Source of the DNA: Petrimonas sp. IBARAKI
GTDB lineage: Bacteria > Bacteroidota > Bacteroidia > Bacteroidales > Dysgonomonadaceae
DNA: 64,000 nucleotides
NCBI GenBank assembly: GCA_002356435.2
Contig: AP018040.2
Location: 744,001 to 808,000, forward strand
Reading direction: 5' to 3'
Shown here: one piece after another, positions 34,965 through 42,512 of the stretch
Numbering within the stretch: the stretch's first letter is position 1
How the letters are laid out: the number at the start of each line of letters is the position of its first letter
Notes under the pieces: generated by a model
Database searches by the model: none
Seen by the model: only the letters and a program-made list of their open reading frames with translations
What the model was told of the DNA's origin: nothing
Position numbers and translations under genes: made by a program

Positions 34965-36221
34965 ATGAAACCGCCCGTTTTAGGAAAAAAACTCTTGAGG
35001 GATTATCCCGCAGCGGAGAGCTCCTCCGGTGTATTGCCCCGTGAAGCTCTTGCCAATGACACGGAAGAGAATCCGCTTTATACAGGAAGATACCTGCTCA
35101 TTCTCAGGGATGGGAATAAAGACGTGGTAAAAACCACCAAACTGCTCGAAACGAAATGGGGATTTTTGGTTGCCAATACGGCTGATTTTGTGTCGGAACC
35201 CATGTGCGAAAGCAGGATAAAGGATGCGGATGCATTGTTTTACAATGAATTGGGTATTGCCCTTGTGGCGGTAGACGATGATAAAATGAAACTGTTGCAT
35301 ACAGCACAAGCCGATTATGTTGTAGAACCGGAAAAAGTAGTTTATATTCCCGACGATGTTCCGGTTGACACAGCCGTAAACTCCACCTGGGGGATTAGGG
35401 CTGTAAAGGCGCATGAGTCGGCATATACCGGGGCAGGGATAAAAGTCGCTGTGCTGGATACCGGTTTCGACATGAAGCATCCAGACTTTAAAGGGAGAAG
35501 TCTTACGGCCTTTTCATTTGTTCCCGATGAAGCTGTGGATGACCTCCACGGGCATGGAACGCATTGTATCGGGATTGTTTGCGGTTCGTCGGGTTTACGA
35601 GATATGCGGTACGGTGTGGCTCCGGAAGCTCAGATTTATGCGGGAAAAGTGTTGAATAATGGGGGAAGGGGAGCGCAGGCCTGGATTCTGGACGGAATGA
35701 CCTGGGCTGCGAATAACGGGTGTCGAGTGTTGTCCATGTCGCTGGGTTCTAAAGTCCTTCCGGGACAGAGTTATGACATCGCCTATGAAAGAGCTGCCCA
35801 GTTTGCTCTTTCGAAAGGGACACTCATTGTGGCGGCAGCAGGGAATGACAGCAAACGATCTGAAAATCAATTCAGTCCGGTGAGCAGTCCGGCCGACTGC
35901 CCTTCCATCCTGGCTGTAGGTGCAGTAAACTCAACTTTGCAGGTAGCCGATTTCTCAAACCGGGCACTTAATGAGAGCGGGTTGGTGGATCTGGCGGCAC
36001 CCGGAGTCGGGATCTATTCTTCCTGGCCCATGCCCGCGAGATACCGTACCCTTTCCGGGACTAGCATGGCTACACCGCATGTGGCGGGAGTGGTCGCCCT
36101 GCTGTGCGAAAAGTTTCCCGATGCCACTCCTGCAATGATCGGACAAGAGCTGATCCGGATGGCAGGCCGTTTGTCGTCTCCCGCTGTAGATATAGGCGCA
36201 GGAATTTCTTTGGCACCATGA
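34965..36221 (+). CDS. Subtilisin-like (S8) serine protease without signal peptide
   Basis: A 418-residue subtilase. The catalytic triad is complete: D165 in VLDTGFD, H197 in HGHGTH and S367 in SGTSMATPH, with oxyanion residue N294 in AAAGND. Residues 41-128 have the strand-helix pattern of an I9-type propeptide (GRYLLILRDG, then GIALVAVDDDKMKLL). The N-terminus MKPPVLGKKLLRDYP is polar and shows no signal peptide or membrane helix, so the enzyme probably acts in the cytoplasm, unusual for subtilases. It follows the four-helix membrane protein by 75 bases and overlaps the 76-residue inhibitor-like gene by 4 bases (ATGA). Confidence 0.93.
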   Translation: MKPPVLGKKLLRDYPAAESSSGVLPREALANDTEENPLYTGRYLLILRDGNKDVVKTTKLLETKWGFLVANTADFVSEPMCESRIKDADALFYNELGIALVAVDDDKMKLLHTAQADYVVEPEKVVYIPDDVPVDTAVNSTWGIRAVKAHESAYTGAGIKVAVLDTGFDMKHPDFKGRSLTAFSFVPDEAVDDLHGHGTHCIGIVCGSSGLRDMRYGVAPEAQIYAGKVLNNGGRGAQAWILDGMTWAANNGCRVLSMSLGSKVLPGQSYDIAYERAAQFALSKGTLIVAAAGNDSKRSENQFSPVSSPADCPSILAVGAVNSTLQVADFSNRALNESGLVDLAAPGVGIYSSWPMPARYRTLSGTSMATPHVAGVVALLCEKFPDATPAMIGQELIRMAGRLSSPAVDIGAGISLAP

Positions 36222-36448
36222 AGCAGATTATTATCACCATATCCGCTTACTACCTCGACCGGTTAGACGTTGTGGCGGAAAACCTGCGGGAAGAAGGGGT
36301 GACGATTACCCGGCTCTACGAGTTTGGAGTGATCATCGGGTACGCCGAAGAAGAAATTATCGATAAAATCCGTCATCACAAAGAGATTGCCTCTTTGACG
36401 GACGAAAAGGATGTTGTTATCCCTCCACCGGAGGAGGATGTTCAATAA
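36218..36448 (+). CDS. Small propeptide/inhibitor-like protein
   Basis: A 76-residue protein that starts inside the stop codon of the subtilase gene. Its order of predicted elements is strand (KQIIITISA), helix (YLDRLDVVAENLREEG), a strand pair (TITRLYEFGVIIGYA), helix (EEIIDKIRHH) and strand (IASLTDEKDVV). This is the ferredoxin-like fold of I9 propeptides, the intramolecular chaperone-inhibitors of subtilases. The acidic tail VIPPPEEDVQ could reach the active-site cleft. I infer a stand-alone inhibitor or folding factor for the adjacent protease. No family name is recognised with certainty. Confidence 0.7.
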   Translation: MKQIIITISAYYLDRLDVVAENLREEGVTITRLYEFGVIIGYAEEEIIDKIRHHKEIASLTDEKDVVIPPPEEDVQ

Positions 36449-36450
36449 GG

Positions 36451-36769
36451 CTACACAACGTCTTTTTTACAGATTTTATCCAGGTGTGTGTTGCCGAAGC
36501 TGTCGCTATATTTCAACCCGTATCCCAGTATCCGGTCGAGGGAGCTGTGTGCAAACAGAATGATGGCTGCCACTTGCCGGTAAAGGTCGCCCAGGATTAG
36601 TGCGTAGAGAACTTCCACAGCTGCTACAAAGCGATGGCGGGTCAGGTTGTAGGTGAGCGCTCCCATTTTGGGATTGATTGCGTAGCCGACCATACCGATA
36701 TCAGGTGCGAATAGTAGCAATGGTCAGCAGGAAGATTCCCAACTCTTCGATTTTCAACAACGTTTTCAT
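36451..36769 (-). pseudogene. Disrupted DUF4260 gene
   Basis: A small membrane-protein gene broken near its 5' end. The minus strand begins with ATG at 36769 and reads MKTLLKIEELGIFLLTIA, the normal start of DUF4260 proteins, but reaches a stop at 36701-36703. In another frame the rest of the family continues as LLFAPDIGMVGYAINPKMGA, then HSSLDRILGYGLKYSDSFGNTHL. The expected aromatic helix of about 15 residues between the two parts is missing, so both a deletion and a frameshift occurred. It lies 14 bases downstream of the VOC gene. Confidence 0.7.
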
Positions 36770-36783
36770 GAAGATGAGGAGGA

Positions 36784-37299
36784 TTAATTTTTAGAATCTT
36801 GCTTTGGGTCATTTTCTGCCTCACTCAACAGTTCCCTTGCGTTGAGGGCCTTGGTGAACATGTTGAGGGAGCCGTCGGCTTCCATCGGCCATTCTGCTTT
36901 CGGCTTATCCCAGTAGAGTTCTACACCGTTGCCGTCGGGATCGTTCAGGTAGATGGCTTCCGATACCCCGTGGTCGCTTGCGCCGGTAAGAGGGTATTCC
37001 GCTTCTATCAGCCGTTTCAGGATTAGGGCCAGGTCGTGACGGGTAGGGTAGGCAATAGCAGTATGGTAGAGACCCACTCCCTCCAGCGGTGCTTCGGGCA
37101 TCCCCTCGCTGTGCCAGGTGTTCAGGCCAATATGGTGGTGGTATCCACCGGCAGAGAGGAAGGCCGCCTGCCTGCCGTACATCATGGTGACCTCGAAGCC
37201 CAGAAGGTCGCGATAGAAAGAAAGGGCGCGCTCCAGGTCGGACACCTTCAGGTGTACATGTCCAATGCGTACTTGTGTAGGGATTGTATAAGGACTCAT
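36784..37299 (-). CDS. VOC-family (glyoxalase/dioxygenase-like) metal protein
   Basis: A 171-residue protein with two VOC half-modules. The first begins RIGHVHLKVSDLERALSFYRDLLG; the second contains LYHTAIAYPTR and ends AIYLNDPDGNGVELYWD. Likely metal ligands are the first-module histidine in HVHL, a histidine in HTAI and the glutamate in GVELYWD. The HHIGLNTW segment is typical of catechol-2,3-dioxygenase-like members. Reaction unknown; it could be a detoxification or ring-cleavage enzyme. A charged tail (DPKQDSKN) extends past the fold. It ends a minus-strand pair with the DUF6157 gene, 8 bases apart. Confidence 0.88.
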   Translation of the reverse strand: MSPYTIPTQVRIGHVHLKVSDLERALSFYRDLLGFEVTMMYGRQAAFLSAGGYHHHIGLNTWHSEGMPEAPLEGVGLYHTAIAYPTRHDLALILKRLIEAEYPLTGASDHGVSEAIYLNDPDGNGVELYWDKPKAEWPMEADGSLNMFTKALNARELLSEAENDPKQDSKN

Positions 37300-37307
37300 A
37301 ATTTTTT

Positions 37308-37736
37308 TTATTGATTACTTTTTGTTTGTTGTTCTCTTCCTGACCGCATTGCTTTCACTTTCTTGATTTTAGAATCGGCCAGAAAGATTCGATATCCCTC
37401 CGTTTCCATGCCGTAAAGGGCAACTTTCCCCTCACTGTTGCAATGAATGCCGAAACCATAGATCTTTGTCAGGGGCGATGTCCGGAGACAGGGTTGCCCT
37501 TTGGAAAAGAACAGGATTCTAGTCTGTTCCAGCTTATCGGAGGGTGTATCGTTCTTTTCCGCGTACACATGGAAGAGGATGTCATCCGAACTATATTGGT
37601 AGGGATTCTCGGAAATAAATTCGTATTGTAGACGGGCTACCGTCTTTTTCCCTTTGAGCGGAGGGGGAGTTCCCTGCGTCATTCTTGTGTCGGATGCAAC
37701 CTCAATAAACGTATCAAAATAATTGGTTGTATGCAT
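37308..37736 (-). CDS. DUF6157 family protein
   Basis: A protein of 142 residues (145 if the upstream ATG at 37745 is used) matching DUF6157. The opening MHTTNYFDTFIEVASD, the central YEFISENPYQYSSDDILF and KGQPCLRTSPLTKIYGFGIH are the conserved blocks. It is soluble, with no catalytic motif I can name; function unknown. The cysteine in QPCLRTSPL is the one strongly conserved reactive residue visible. It is co-directional with the VOC gene and lies in a patch of small accessory proteins. Confidence 0.82.
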   Translation of the reverse strand: MHTTNYFDTFIEVASDTRMTQGTPPPLKGKKTVARLQYEFISENPYQYSSDDILFHVYAEKNDTPSDKLEQTRILFFSKGQPCLRTSPLTKIYGFGIHCNSEGKVALYGMETEGYRIFLADSKIKKVKAMRSGREQQTKSNQ

Positions 37737-37926
37737 GTTGTTCAACAGATGATGGTGTTACCGGACAGCTGACAAGGGCCGGCTTCCAGGGATACCTGTT
37801 ACGTAACCAATAACAGATTTCATGTGCAGATTGTTTTGTGTTTTTTAAGAACAAATTATATTCTAGTGCGTTAAATTGCTGAAAACTGACCGGCAAGAGT
37901 GTACAGCTCTTTATAAAGCATATTGT

Positions 37927-38439
37927 ATGAAAATTATTTTATCGGTTTCTATCTTGTTTATTACATTTGTAGTTTCTGCTTTTCCTTCATCAGATCCTAT
38001 TATGCAGGACCAAAGGAGGAATATAAAAACAGATTCGGTTATAAAAAACCCTGCTTATGATGCTGATCTAGCGGAGAAGCTGGGAGCCGATGCTTACGGG
38101 ATGAAGAACTTCGTGCTGGTAATCCTGAAGACAGGGTCAAATGTGACGGACGACAAGGCATTTATAACTGAATGTTTTCGTGGGCACATGGACAATATCA
38201 ACCGCCTGGAGAAAGAGGGGAAACTGGTTGTGGCGGGTCCGATGGCAAAGAACGAGCAGCACTATCGAGGTATTTTTATCCTCGATATAGCAACAATCGA
38301 AGAAGCTGAGGCATTGTTGGGGAGCGATCCGGCCGTGAGGGAGAAATTACTGGCTGCCGATCTCTATAAATGGTACGGCTCTGCCGCCCTACCGCTTTAT
38401 CTGGAGCATGCGAACAAGATATGGAAGAAACAACCCTGA
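37927..38439 (+). CDS. Exported YCII-domain protein
   Basis: A 170-residue protein with a signal peptide (about 1-19, MKIILSVSILFITFVVSAF) followed by a linker and a YCII-related domain at about 50-150. The domain has FVLVILKTGSN, then FRGHMDNINRLEKEGKLVVAGP, where the histidine and the GP turn are family features, then FILDIATIEEAEALL. YCII domains have a ferredoxin-like fold and are often small enzymes or dimers of unknown substrate. I chose the ATG at 37927 because it gives the signal peptide; the earlier frame does not. Confidence 0.85.
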   Translation: MKIILSVSILFITFVVSAFPSSDPIMQDQRRNIKTDSVIKNPAYDADLAEKLGADAYGMKNFVLVILKTGSNVTDDKAFITECFRGHMDNINRLEKEGKLVVAGPMAKNEQHYRGIFILDIATIEEAEALLGSDPAVREKLLAADLYKWYGSAALPLYLEHANKIWKKQP

Positions 38440-38452
38440 TCAATTCATCACG

Positions 38453-38881
38453 ATGGGAGAACTGAAAACAAAACAACACGACGGTGATGTGACGGAATTT
38501 ATCCGCAGCTATACCGACAGTGAACAAAAACGTGCCGACAGCTTTGCATTGGTGAAGCTGATGCGCGAGGTGACCGGTTTCGAACCGAAGATGTGGGGAG
38601 ATACGATGATCGGATTCGGGCAGTACCACTACAAGTCGGAACGCAGCCGGCAGGAAGGTGACTGGATGCTGGTGGGTTTTTCGCCCCGTAAGACTGCCAT
38701 ATCGCTCTACCTCTACTCCGGTATCCTGGAACAGGAAGAGCTGCTCGCCGGCCTGGGAAATTTCAAAATGGGGAAAGGATGTATTTACGTGAAGAAGTTA
38801 TCGGATATAGACCCCGAAGTGCTGCGAAAGATCATCTTCTCCACGGTAGCCTACCTAAAGGAAACCTACGGCAAACTATAA
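38453..38881 (+). CDS. DUF1801 domain protein
   Basis: A 142-residue soluble protein of DUF1801 (YdhG-like fold). It has FIRSYTDSEQKRADSFALVKLM, MWGDTMIGFGQYHYKSERSRQEGDW and KGCIYVKKLSDID, the usual three blocks with the GFG and GKGCIY turns. Function unknown. It starts 13 bases after the YCII gene and is likely co-transcribed with it. The start at 38453 was chosen over the upstream frame because the extra residues overlap the YCII gene out of phase. Confidence 0.87.
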   Translation: MGELKTKQHDGDVTEFIRSYTDSEQKRADSFALVKLMREVTGFEPKMWGDTMIGFGQYHYKSERSRQEGDWMLVGFSPRKTAISLYLYSGILEQEELLAGLGNFKMGKGCIYVKKLSDIDPEVLRKIIFSTVAYLKETYGKL

Positions 38882-39054
38882 CATTACACTGCATGGGAAA
38901 GGGAATTGATTACAGTGGACAGTGGAAGGAGGAACTGGCTCTGCGCTTATATCCGTGAGACGGTGAAAAACGAACAGGAGGGAGGTACCCATGATCATGG
39001 AAGGAAAAGGCATTGATGCCGGTGTTTTTTAATGTTGATTTGTGGGAGATAAAA

Positions 39055-39062
39055 TATATTTG
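39055..39062 (+). promoter_or_regulatory. Candidate -7 promoter element of the GNAT gene
   Basis: TATATTTG with TGTTG 17 bases upstream. It lies downstream of the GTG at 39042, so it supports the ATG at 39078 as the real start. Confidence 0.45.
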
Positions 39063-39077
39063 AAAGAAGAAAATGAT

Positions 39078-39614
39078 ATGACAATAGAAGTAGATTCAGA
39101 AATAGAATTAAAACAACTGGAACCATCGGACGCAAAAGATATTTTTGAAACGATTGATCTTCAAAGAGACTACCTGGGGAGATGGTTACCGTTTGTTGCG
39201 CAGACGAAAGACATTTCAGATACGGAAAAATTTGTTGACTCAGTAGTAAATGCTTCAGAGGACCAATTTGAATATGTCTTTACCATCAGGAAGTACAATC
39301 AATTTATTGGTCTGATTGGTTTTAAAGACACCGACAAACAAAATAAAAAGACGGAAATCGGGTATTGGCTTTCCGAAAAACACCAGAAACAGGGGATTGT
39401 TACAAAATCGGTCGATAAACTTTGTGACTTTGCTTTTGACAAATTGGAATTAAACAGGATTCAGATAAAATGCGCAGTACAGAACAGATCGAGCAGTAAT
39501 ATACCGAAGAGGTTGGGATTCAGGCTTGAAGGAGTTGAACGACAGGGGGAATGGCTTTCTGACGGTTTTTATACTGACCTGGAAATTTACAGTAAATTGA
39601 AATCGGATAATTAA
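39078..39614 (+). CDS. GNAT-family N-acetyltransferase (RimJ/RimL-like)
   Basis: A 178-residue acetyl-CoA-dependent acetyltransferase. The order is typical of ribosomal-protein-type GNATs: ELKQLEPSDAKDIFETID at the start, GRWLPFV, an acceptor-domain GLIGFKDTDKQ, the acetyl-CoA loop region around IGYWLSEKHQKQGIVTKSVDKL, and CAVQNRSSSNIPKRLGFRLEG. It probably acetylates a protein N-terminus or small molecule. The AT-rich composition differs from the flanking DUF1801 gene, hinting at separate acquisition. Confidence 0.88.
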   Translation: MTIEVDSEIELKQLEPSDAKDIFETIDLQRDYLGRWLPFVAQTKDISDTEKFVDSVVNASEDQFEYVFTIRKYNQFIGLIGFKDTDKQNKKTEIGYWLSEKHQKQGIVTKSVDKLCDFAFDKLELNRIQIKCAVQNRSSSNIPKRLGFRLEGVERQGEWLSDGFYTDLEIYSKLKSDN

Positions 39615-39678
39615 CAGGATGAGGCAAACCAAAAAGGAGTTGAAGTTTGTTATTTTTTTCGCAAATTAGAACTCGGGA

Positions 39679-40032
39679 ATGAAAAATAAAGAAAGAATAT
39701 ATAAATTATCCTTTGCCAGTGTATATCCGTATTATGTTGAGAAAGCGGAAAAGAAGGGACGTAGTAAGGCAGAGGTTGATGACATCATACGTTGGCTGAC
39801 AGGATACAGTGAGAAGGACCTACAAAACATACTAGCCAGTGATATGAATTTTGAAACCTTCTTCACGCAGGCACCACAAATCAATCCCAACGCTTCAAAA
39901 ATTACAGGGGTAATCTGCGGGTATCGGGTAGAAGAGATCGAAGACGAAATTGTGCAAAAAGCACGCTATTTGGACAAGCTGATTGACGAATTGGCTAAAG
40001 GAAAGGCTATGGAGAAGATCCTAAGAAAATAA
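39679..40032 (+). CDS. DUF2200 family protein
   Basis: A 117-residue soluble protein that matches DUF2200: [22 protein letters not shown] at the start, then [15 protein letters not shown], a central [21 protein letters not shown] and a helical end with the [13 protein letters not shown] segment. The family is distributed across bacteria, with no known activity. It stands alone between the GNAT and DUF4256 genes on the same strand. Confidence 0.88.
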   Translation: MKNKERIYKLSFASVYPYYVEKAEKKGRSKAEVDDIIRWLTGYSEKDLQNILASDMNFETFFTQAPQINPNASKITGVICGYRVEEIEDEIVQKARYLDKLIDELAKGKAMEKILRK

Positions 40033-40152
40033 GCCGGAAAATTTTTTGTTTTTTCGCATCGCACATGCAACACAGATTTAGTTTCCCTGTTCAGGCTAAT
40101 CGGCCTGAGTGGAAATAACTGATTGGACATGAGAAATTATTAAAAAAAAGGT

Positions 40153-40713
40153 ATGGAAAAGAATAAAATCACGCAGGAGCAAAAAGAAAAGTTATTCAAT
40201 ATTCTGAAAAAACGTTTCGAGAAGAATATAGGCCGCCATCCGGAATTTAGTTGGAAAGAGATACAAGAAAAACTGGAAGGTTATCCGGAAAAACTGTGGT
40301 CACTGAATGAGATGGAGGAAACCGGAGGTGAACCGGATGTTATAGGCCAAGACGAAAAAACAGGTGAGTTCATCTTTTGTGATTGCTCGGCTGAAAGTCC
40401 GAAGGGACGCAGAAGTGTTTGCTACGACTCCGAAGCATTGCGGTCGAGAAAAGAAAATAAGCCCTGGAACAGCGCCGTAGGCATGGCTGGAGAGATGGGA
40501 GTCGCATTGCTGAACGAGGAACAGTACCGGAATCTTCAATGCCTGGGGAAATTTGATACAAAGACTTCCAGTTGGATTGCCACGCCTGACAATATCCGTC
40601 AACTCGGCGGAGCCATTTTTGGTGATTGGCGTTACGGGCAGGTCTTTATTTACCACAATGGAGCCGAATCCTACTATGCTGCCAGGGGCTTCCGTGGATT
40701 GTTGAAAGTTTAG
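40153..40713 (+). CDS. DUF4256 family protein
   Basis: A 186-residue soluble protein of DUF4256. Recognisable parts are LKKRFEKNIGRHPEFSW, ETGGEPDVIG, CDCSAESPKGRRSVCYD, MGVALLNEEQYRNLQ, and DWRYGQVFIYHNGAESYYAAR. The cysteine cluster CDCSAESPKGRRSVC may be a metal or redox site, but this is inference. Function unknown. It is convergent with the two SRPBCC genes, 17 bases apart. Confidence 0.87.
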   Translation: MEKNKITQEQKEKLFNILKKRFEKNIGRHPEFSWKEIQEKLEGYPEKLWSLNEMEETGGEPDVIGQDEKTGEFIFCDCSAESPKGRRSVCYDSEALRSRKENKPWNSAVGMAGEMGVALLNEEQYRNLQCLGKFDTKTSSWIATPDNIRQLGGAIFGDWRYGQVFIYHNGAESYYAARGFRGLLKV

Positions 40714-40730
40714 ATTTGGAGAGATTGATG

Positions 40731-41246
40731 CTATTGCCTTCCTCCCGCAGGAGTAACAAGCAATAGCTCATCCAGCTGATTCAATCCTGTTGTAAAGCCT
40801 TCTCTGAAGCCCATGGCAAGGGTTTGTTCGAGATCAGCAAAGGTGTCAAAAGTGAGCGTAATCTCCACCATCACCGTGCTCTCGGTTTCAATGAACCGTG
40901 TTTCCCACAAATTTTGTGGAAACTCAGGATCGAATGTCCCGTTTTCATCGCAAAAACCATCTTTTGCGGTAAAGGACTTTTCGTGCACAATGGAAATGTA
41001 ATCCGCCCTGCTCCAGTGCCTTTCCCCTTCGGGGCCGACCATCGCATAGAGCCAGTATCCACCTTCACGGAAATCCATGGTTTGGGTCTCCGCTCTCCAA
41101 GGGCTTGGGCCCCACCACCGGTCGAGCAGTTCAGGGGTTGTCCATGCCTGCCAGACGAGTGAGAGGCTGGCATTGAATTCTCTCCTTACACGTATGGCCC
41201 TGTTTTCCTTCTCCACGGAAAAATAAACTGATAACGGCTGTTTCAT
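40731..41246 (-). CDS. SRPBCC (AHSA1-like) protein, second of a pair
   Basis: A 171-residue START-like ligand-binding protein of the AHSA1 family. It has RVRREFNASLSLVWQAWTTPE, WWGPSPWRAETQTMDFREGG, VGPEGERHWSRADYISI and the closing helix TTGLNQLDEL. Such proteins bind hydrophobic ligands in a cavity; what this one binds is unknown. It starts inside the stop codon of the first SRPBCC gene (4-base overlap). These pairs often have an ArsR-type regulator nearby, and none is present here. Confidence 0.9.
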   Translation of the reverse strand: MKQPLSVYFSVEKENRAIRVRREFNASLSLVWQAWTTPELLDRWWGPSPWRAETQTMDFREGGYWLYAMVGPEGERHWSRADYISIVHEKSFTAKDGFCDENGTFDPEFPQNLWETRFIETESTVMVEITLTFDTFADLEQTLAMGFREGFTTGLNQLDELLLVTPAGGRQ

Positions 41247-41656
41247 TGCTCTGTGTATTTTTTGAAATTATCCAATATGGCTTGCCAGCCTTTCCTTTGC
41301 ATCTCTACGTCGTTCTGGCTTTCCGCATCAAACGTAACCGTAACCCGTGTGGTGCCGTTTTCACCACGGAACGTAATGACTGCCTTTCTTCCGTCTTCCA
41401 TCATGTAAGCAATTTTTTCCTGCTCCACCACTTCATCGTATACCGTGTTAAAATCGAAACCGTAACTTCCGTCTTTAGCCTCCATTCTTGCACTGTATTT
41501 TCCGCCCACACGCAAATCATTTGTCACGCCGGGACAATGCCACGACGGATCGGCAAAATTCCATTTCATGATATGTTCGGGTTGGGTATAATAGTCCCAT
41601 ACTTTCTGGGTACCGGCTTTAACGGCCGACTGAACGGTGATTTTTGTTGTTTCCAT
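41243..41656 (-). CDS. SRPBCC (AHSA1-like) protein, first of a pair
   Basis: A 137-residue AHSA1-family protein. Typical parts are ITVQSAVKAGTQKVWDYYTQPE, HIMKWNFADPSWHC, the DLRVGGKYSARMEAKDGS strand and the C-terminal helix KGWQAILDNFKKY. It is shorter than its neighbour and only distantly similar, so the pair looks like an old duplication. Upstream is a 7-bp inverted repeat (41721-41738) that may be an operator. Confidence 0.9.
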   Translation of the reverse strand: METTKITVQSAVKAGTQKVWDYYTQPEHIMKWNFADPSWHCPGVTNDLRVGGKYSARMEAKDGSYGFDFNTVYDEVVEQEKIAYMMEDGRKAVITFRGENGTTRVTVTFDAESQNDVEMQRKGWQAILDNFKKYTEQ

Positions 41657-41720
41657 CTTTTGATTTCTAAATTGTGACTCTTTTAATTAAAATAGCCAGG
41701 TGCTGTTAAACATTACGTGC

Positions 41721-41738
41721 AATTGTCAGAAGACAATT
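41721..41738. promoter_or_regulatory. Inverted repeat upstream of the SRPBCC pair
   Basis: AATTGTC AGAA GACAATT is a perfect 7-bp inverted repeat about 65 bases before the SRPBCC start codon. It may be a regulator binding site or a weak hairpin. No local regulator gene is present. Confidence 0.35.
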
Positions 41739-41866
41739 CAGCCGCTAATATGCAGACAAATTTTCGAACGTACAATTATTGCGGAATTTTTAACAAAAAA
41801 ATACCGACTGATTTAACTCATCACCCGGAGTTGTAAAAACCCCTTTTATTTCACATCCAAAATAAC

Positions 41867-41874
41867 TATTTTTG
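41867..41874 (+). promoter_or_regulatory. Candidate -7 promoter element of the cyclophilin gene
   Basis: TATTTTTG matches TAnnTTTG, with TTTT at the -33 position 19 bases upstream. It is 37 bases before the start codon. Confidence 0.5.
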
Positions 41875-41910
41875 CAGATTCATAATTTAATAATCTAAAA
41901 AGTAGAAAAT

Positions 41911-42348
41911 ATGATGACAGCAGAGATACACACCGCAAAAGGGGTTATGAAAGTAAAATTCTATGAGGAGGATGCTCCAAACACCGTGGCCAACTTCGTA
42001 AAACTGGCCGAAAAGGGTTTTTACGACGGATTGACGTTCCACCGGGTGATCCCAAACTTTGTGATCCAGGGCGGATGTCCCGATGGCACAGGGGCAGGAG
42101 GGCCGGGCTACACAATCAAATGCGAACTCAACGGTAATAACCAGTACCACGATCGGGGCGTATTGTCAATGGCGCATGCCGGCCGTGATACCGGAGGGTC
42201 TCAGTTTTTCATTTGTCACAGCCGCGAGAATACGGCTCATCTCGACCGTAACCATACTTGCTTTGGAAAAGTATACGAAGGGGTCGAGGTAATTGACAAG
42301 ATCCGTCAGGGTGACAGAATTGAGAAAATCCTGATTTTTGAAGAGTAA
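41911..42348 (+). CDS. Cyclophilin-type peptidyl-prolyl isomerase
   Basis: A 145-residue cytoplasmic cyclophilin that speeds proline isomerisation during protein folding. The catalytic arginine is in [15 protein letters not shown], with GSQFFICHS and the [12 protein letters not shown] end motif. This is the compact bacterial form without the extra loops of larger cyclophilins; there is no signal peptide. The first ATG pair (MMTAEIHT) makes the exact start uncertain by one codon. Confidence 0.95.
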   Translation: MMTAEIHTAKGVMKVKFYEEDAPNTVANFVKLAEKGFYDGLTFHRVIPNFVIQGGCPDGTGAGGPGYTIKCELNGNNQYHDRGVLSMAHAGRDTGGSQFFICHSRENTAHLDRNHTCFGKVYEGVEVIDKIRQGDRIEKILIFEE

Positions 42349-42480
42349 TGATCAAGCAAGATTGCCTAAAGGTGATTCATCGTACTCGGATATGTTCGCT
42401 CGTTTAGACGTGAATTAAGAACACAGCGATCCCTAAAAAAACTATGATAGTGTCTAAACAAAAGTAGTCCTTTTTTTATT

Positions 42481-42488
42481 TATCTTTG
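42481..42488 (+). promoter_or_regulatory. Candidate -7 promoter element of the serine hydrolase gene
   Basis: TATCTTTG is a perfect TAnnTTTG match 24 bases before the ATG at 42513. Because it lies at the TTG that would be an earlier start, it supports the later ATG. Confidence 0.5.
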
Positions 42489-42512
42489 CTGATATATTCA
42501 AGTCAGGCTTCC

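Noticed and set aside
36642-36824. Minus-strand 60-codon frame spanning the VOC and DUF4260 junction
   Set aside because: It is out of frame with both neighbours and crosses the broken DUF4260 start, so it is explained by that pseudogene.
38893-39027. Possible remnant of a gene after DUF1801
   Set aside because: A short frame starting MGKGIDYSGQWKEELALRL stops at 38958, and a second frame could continue it to 39016. It is too short and unmatched to any family to call a pseudogene.
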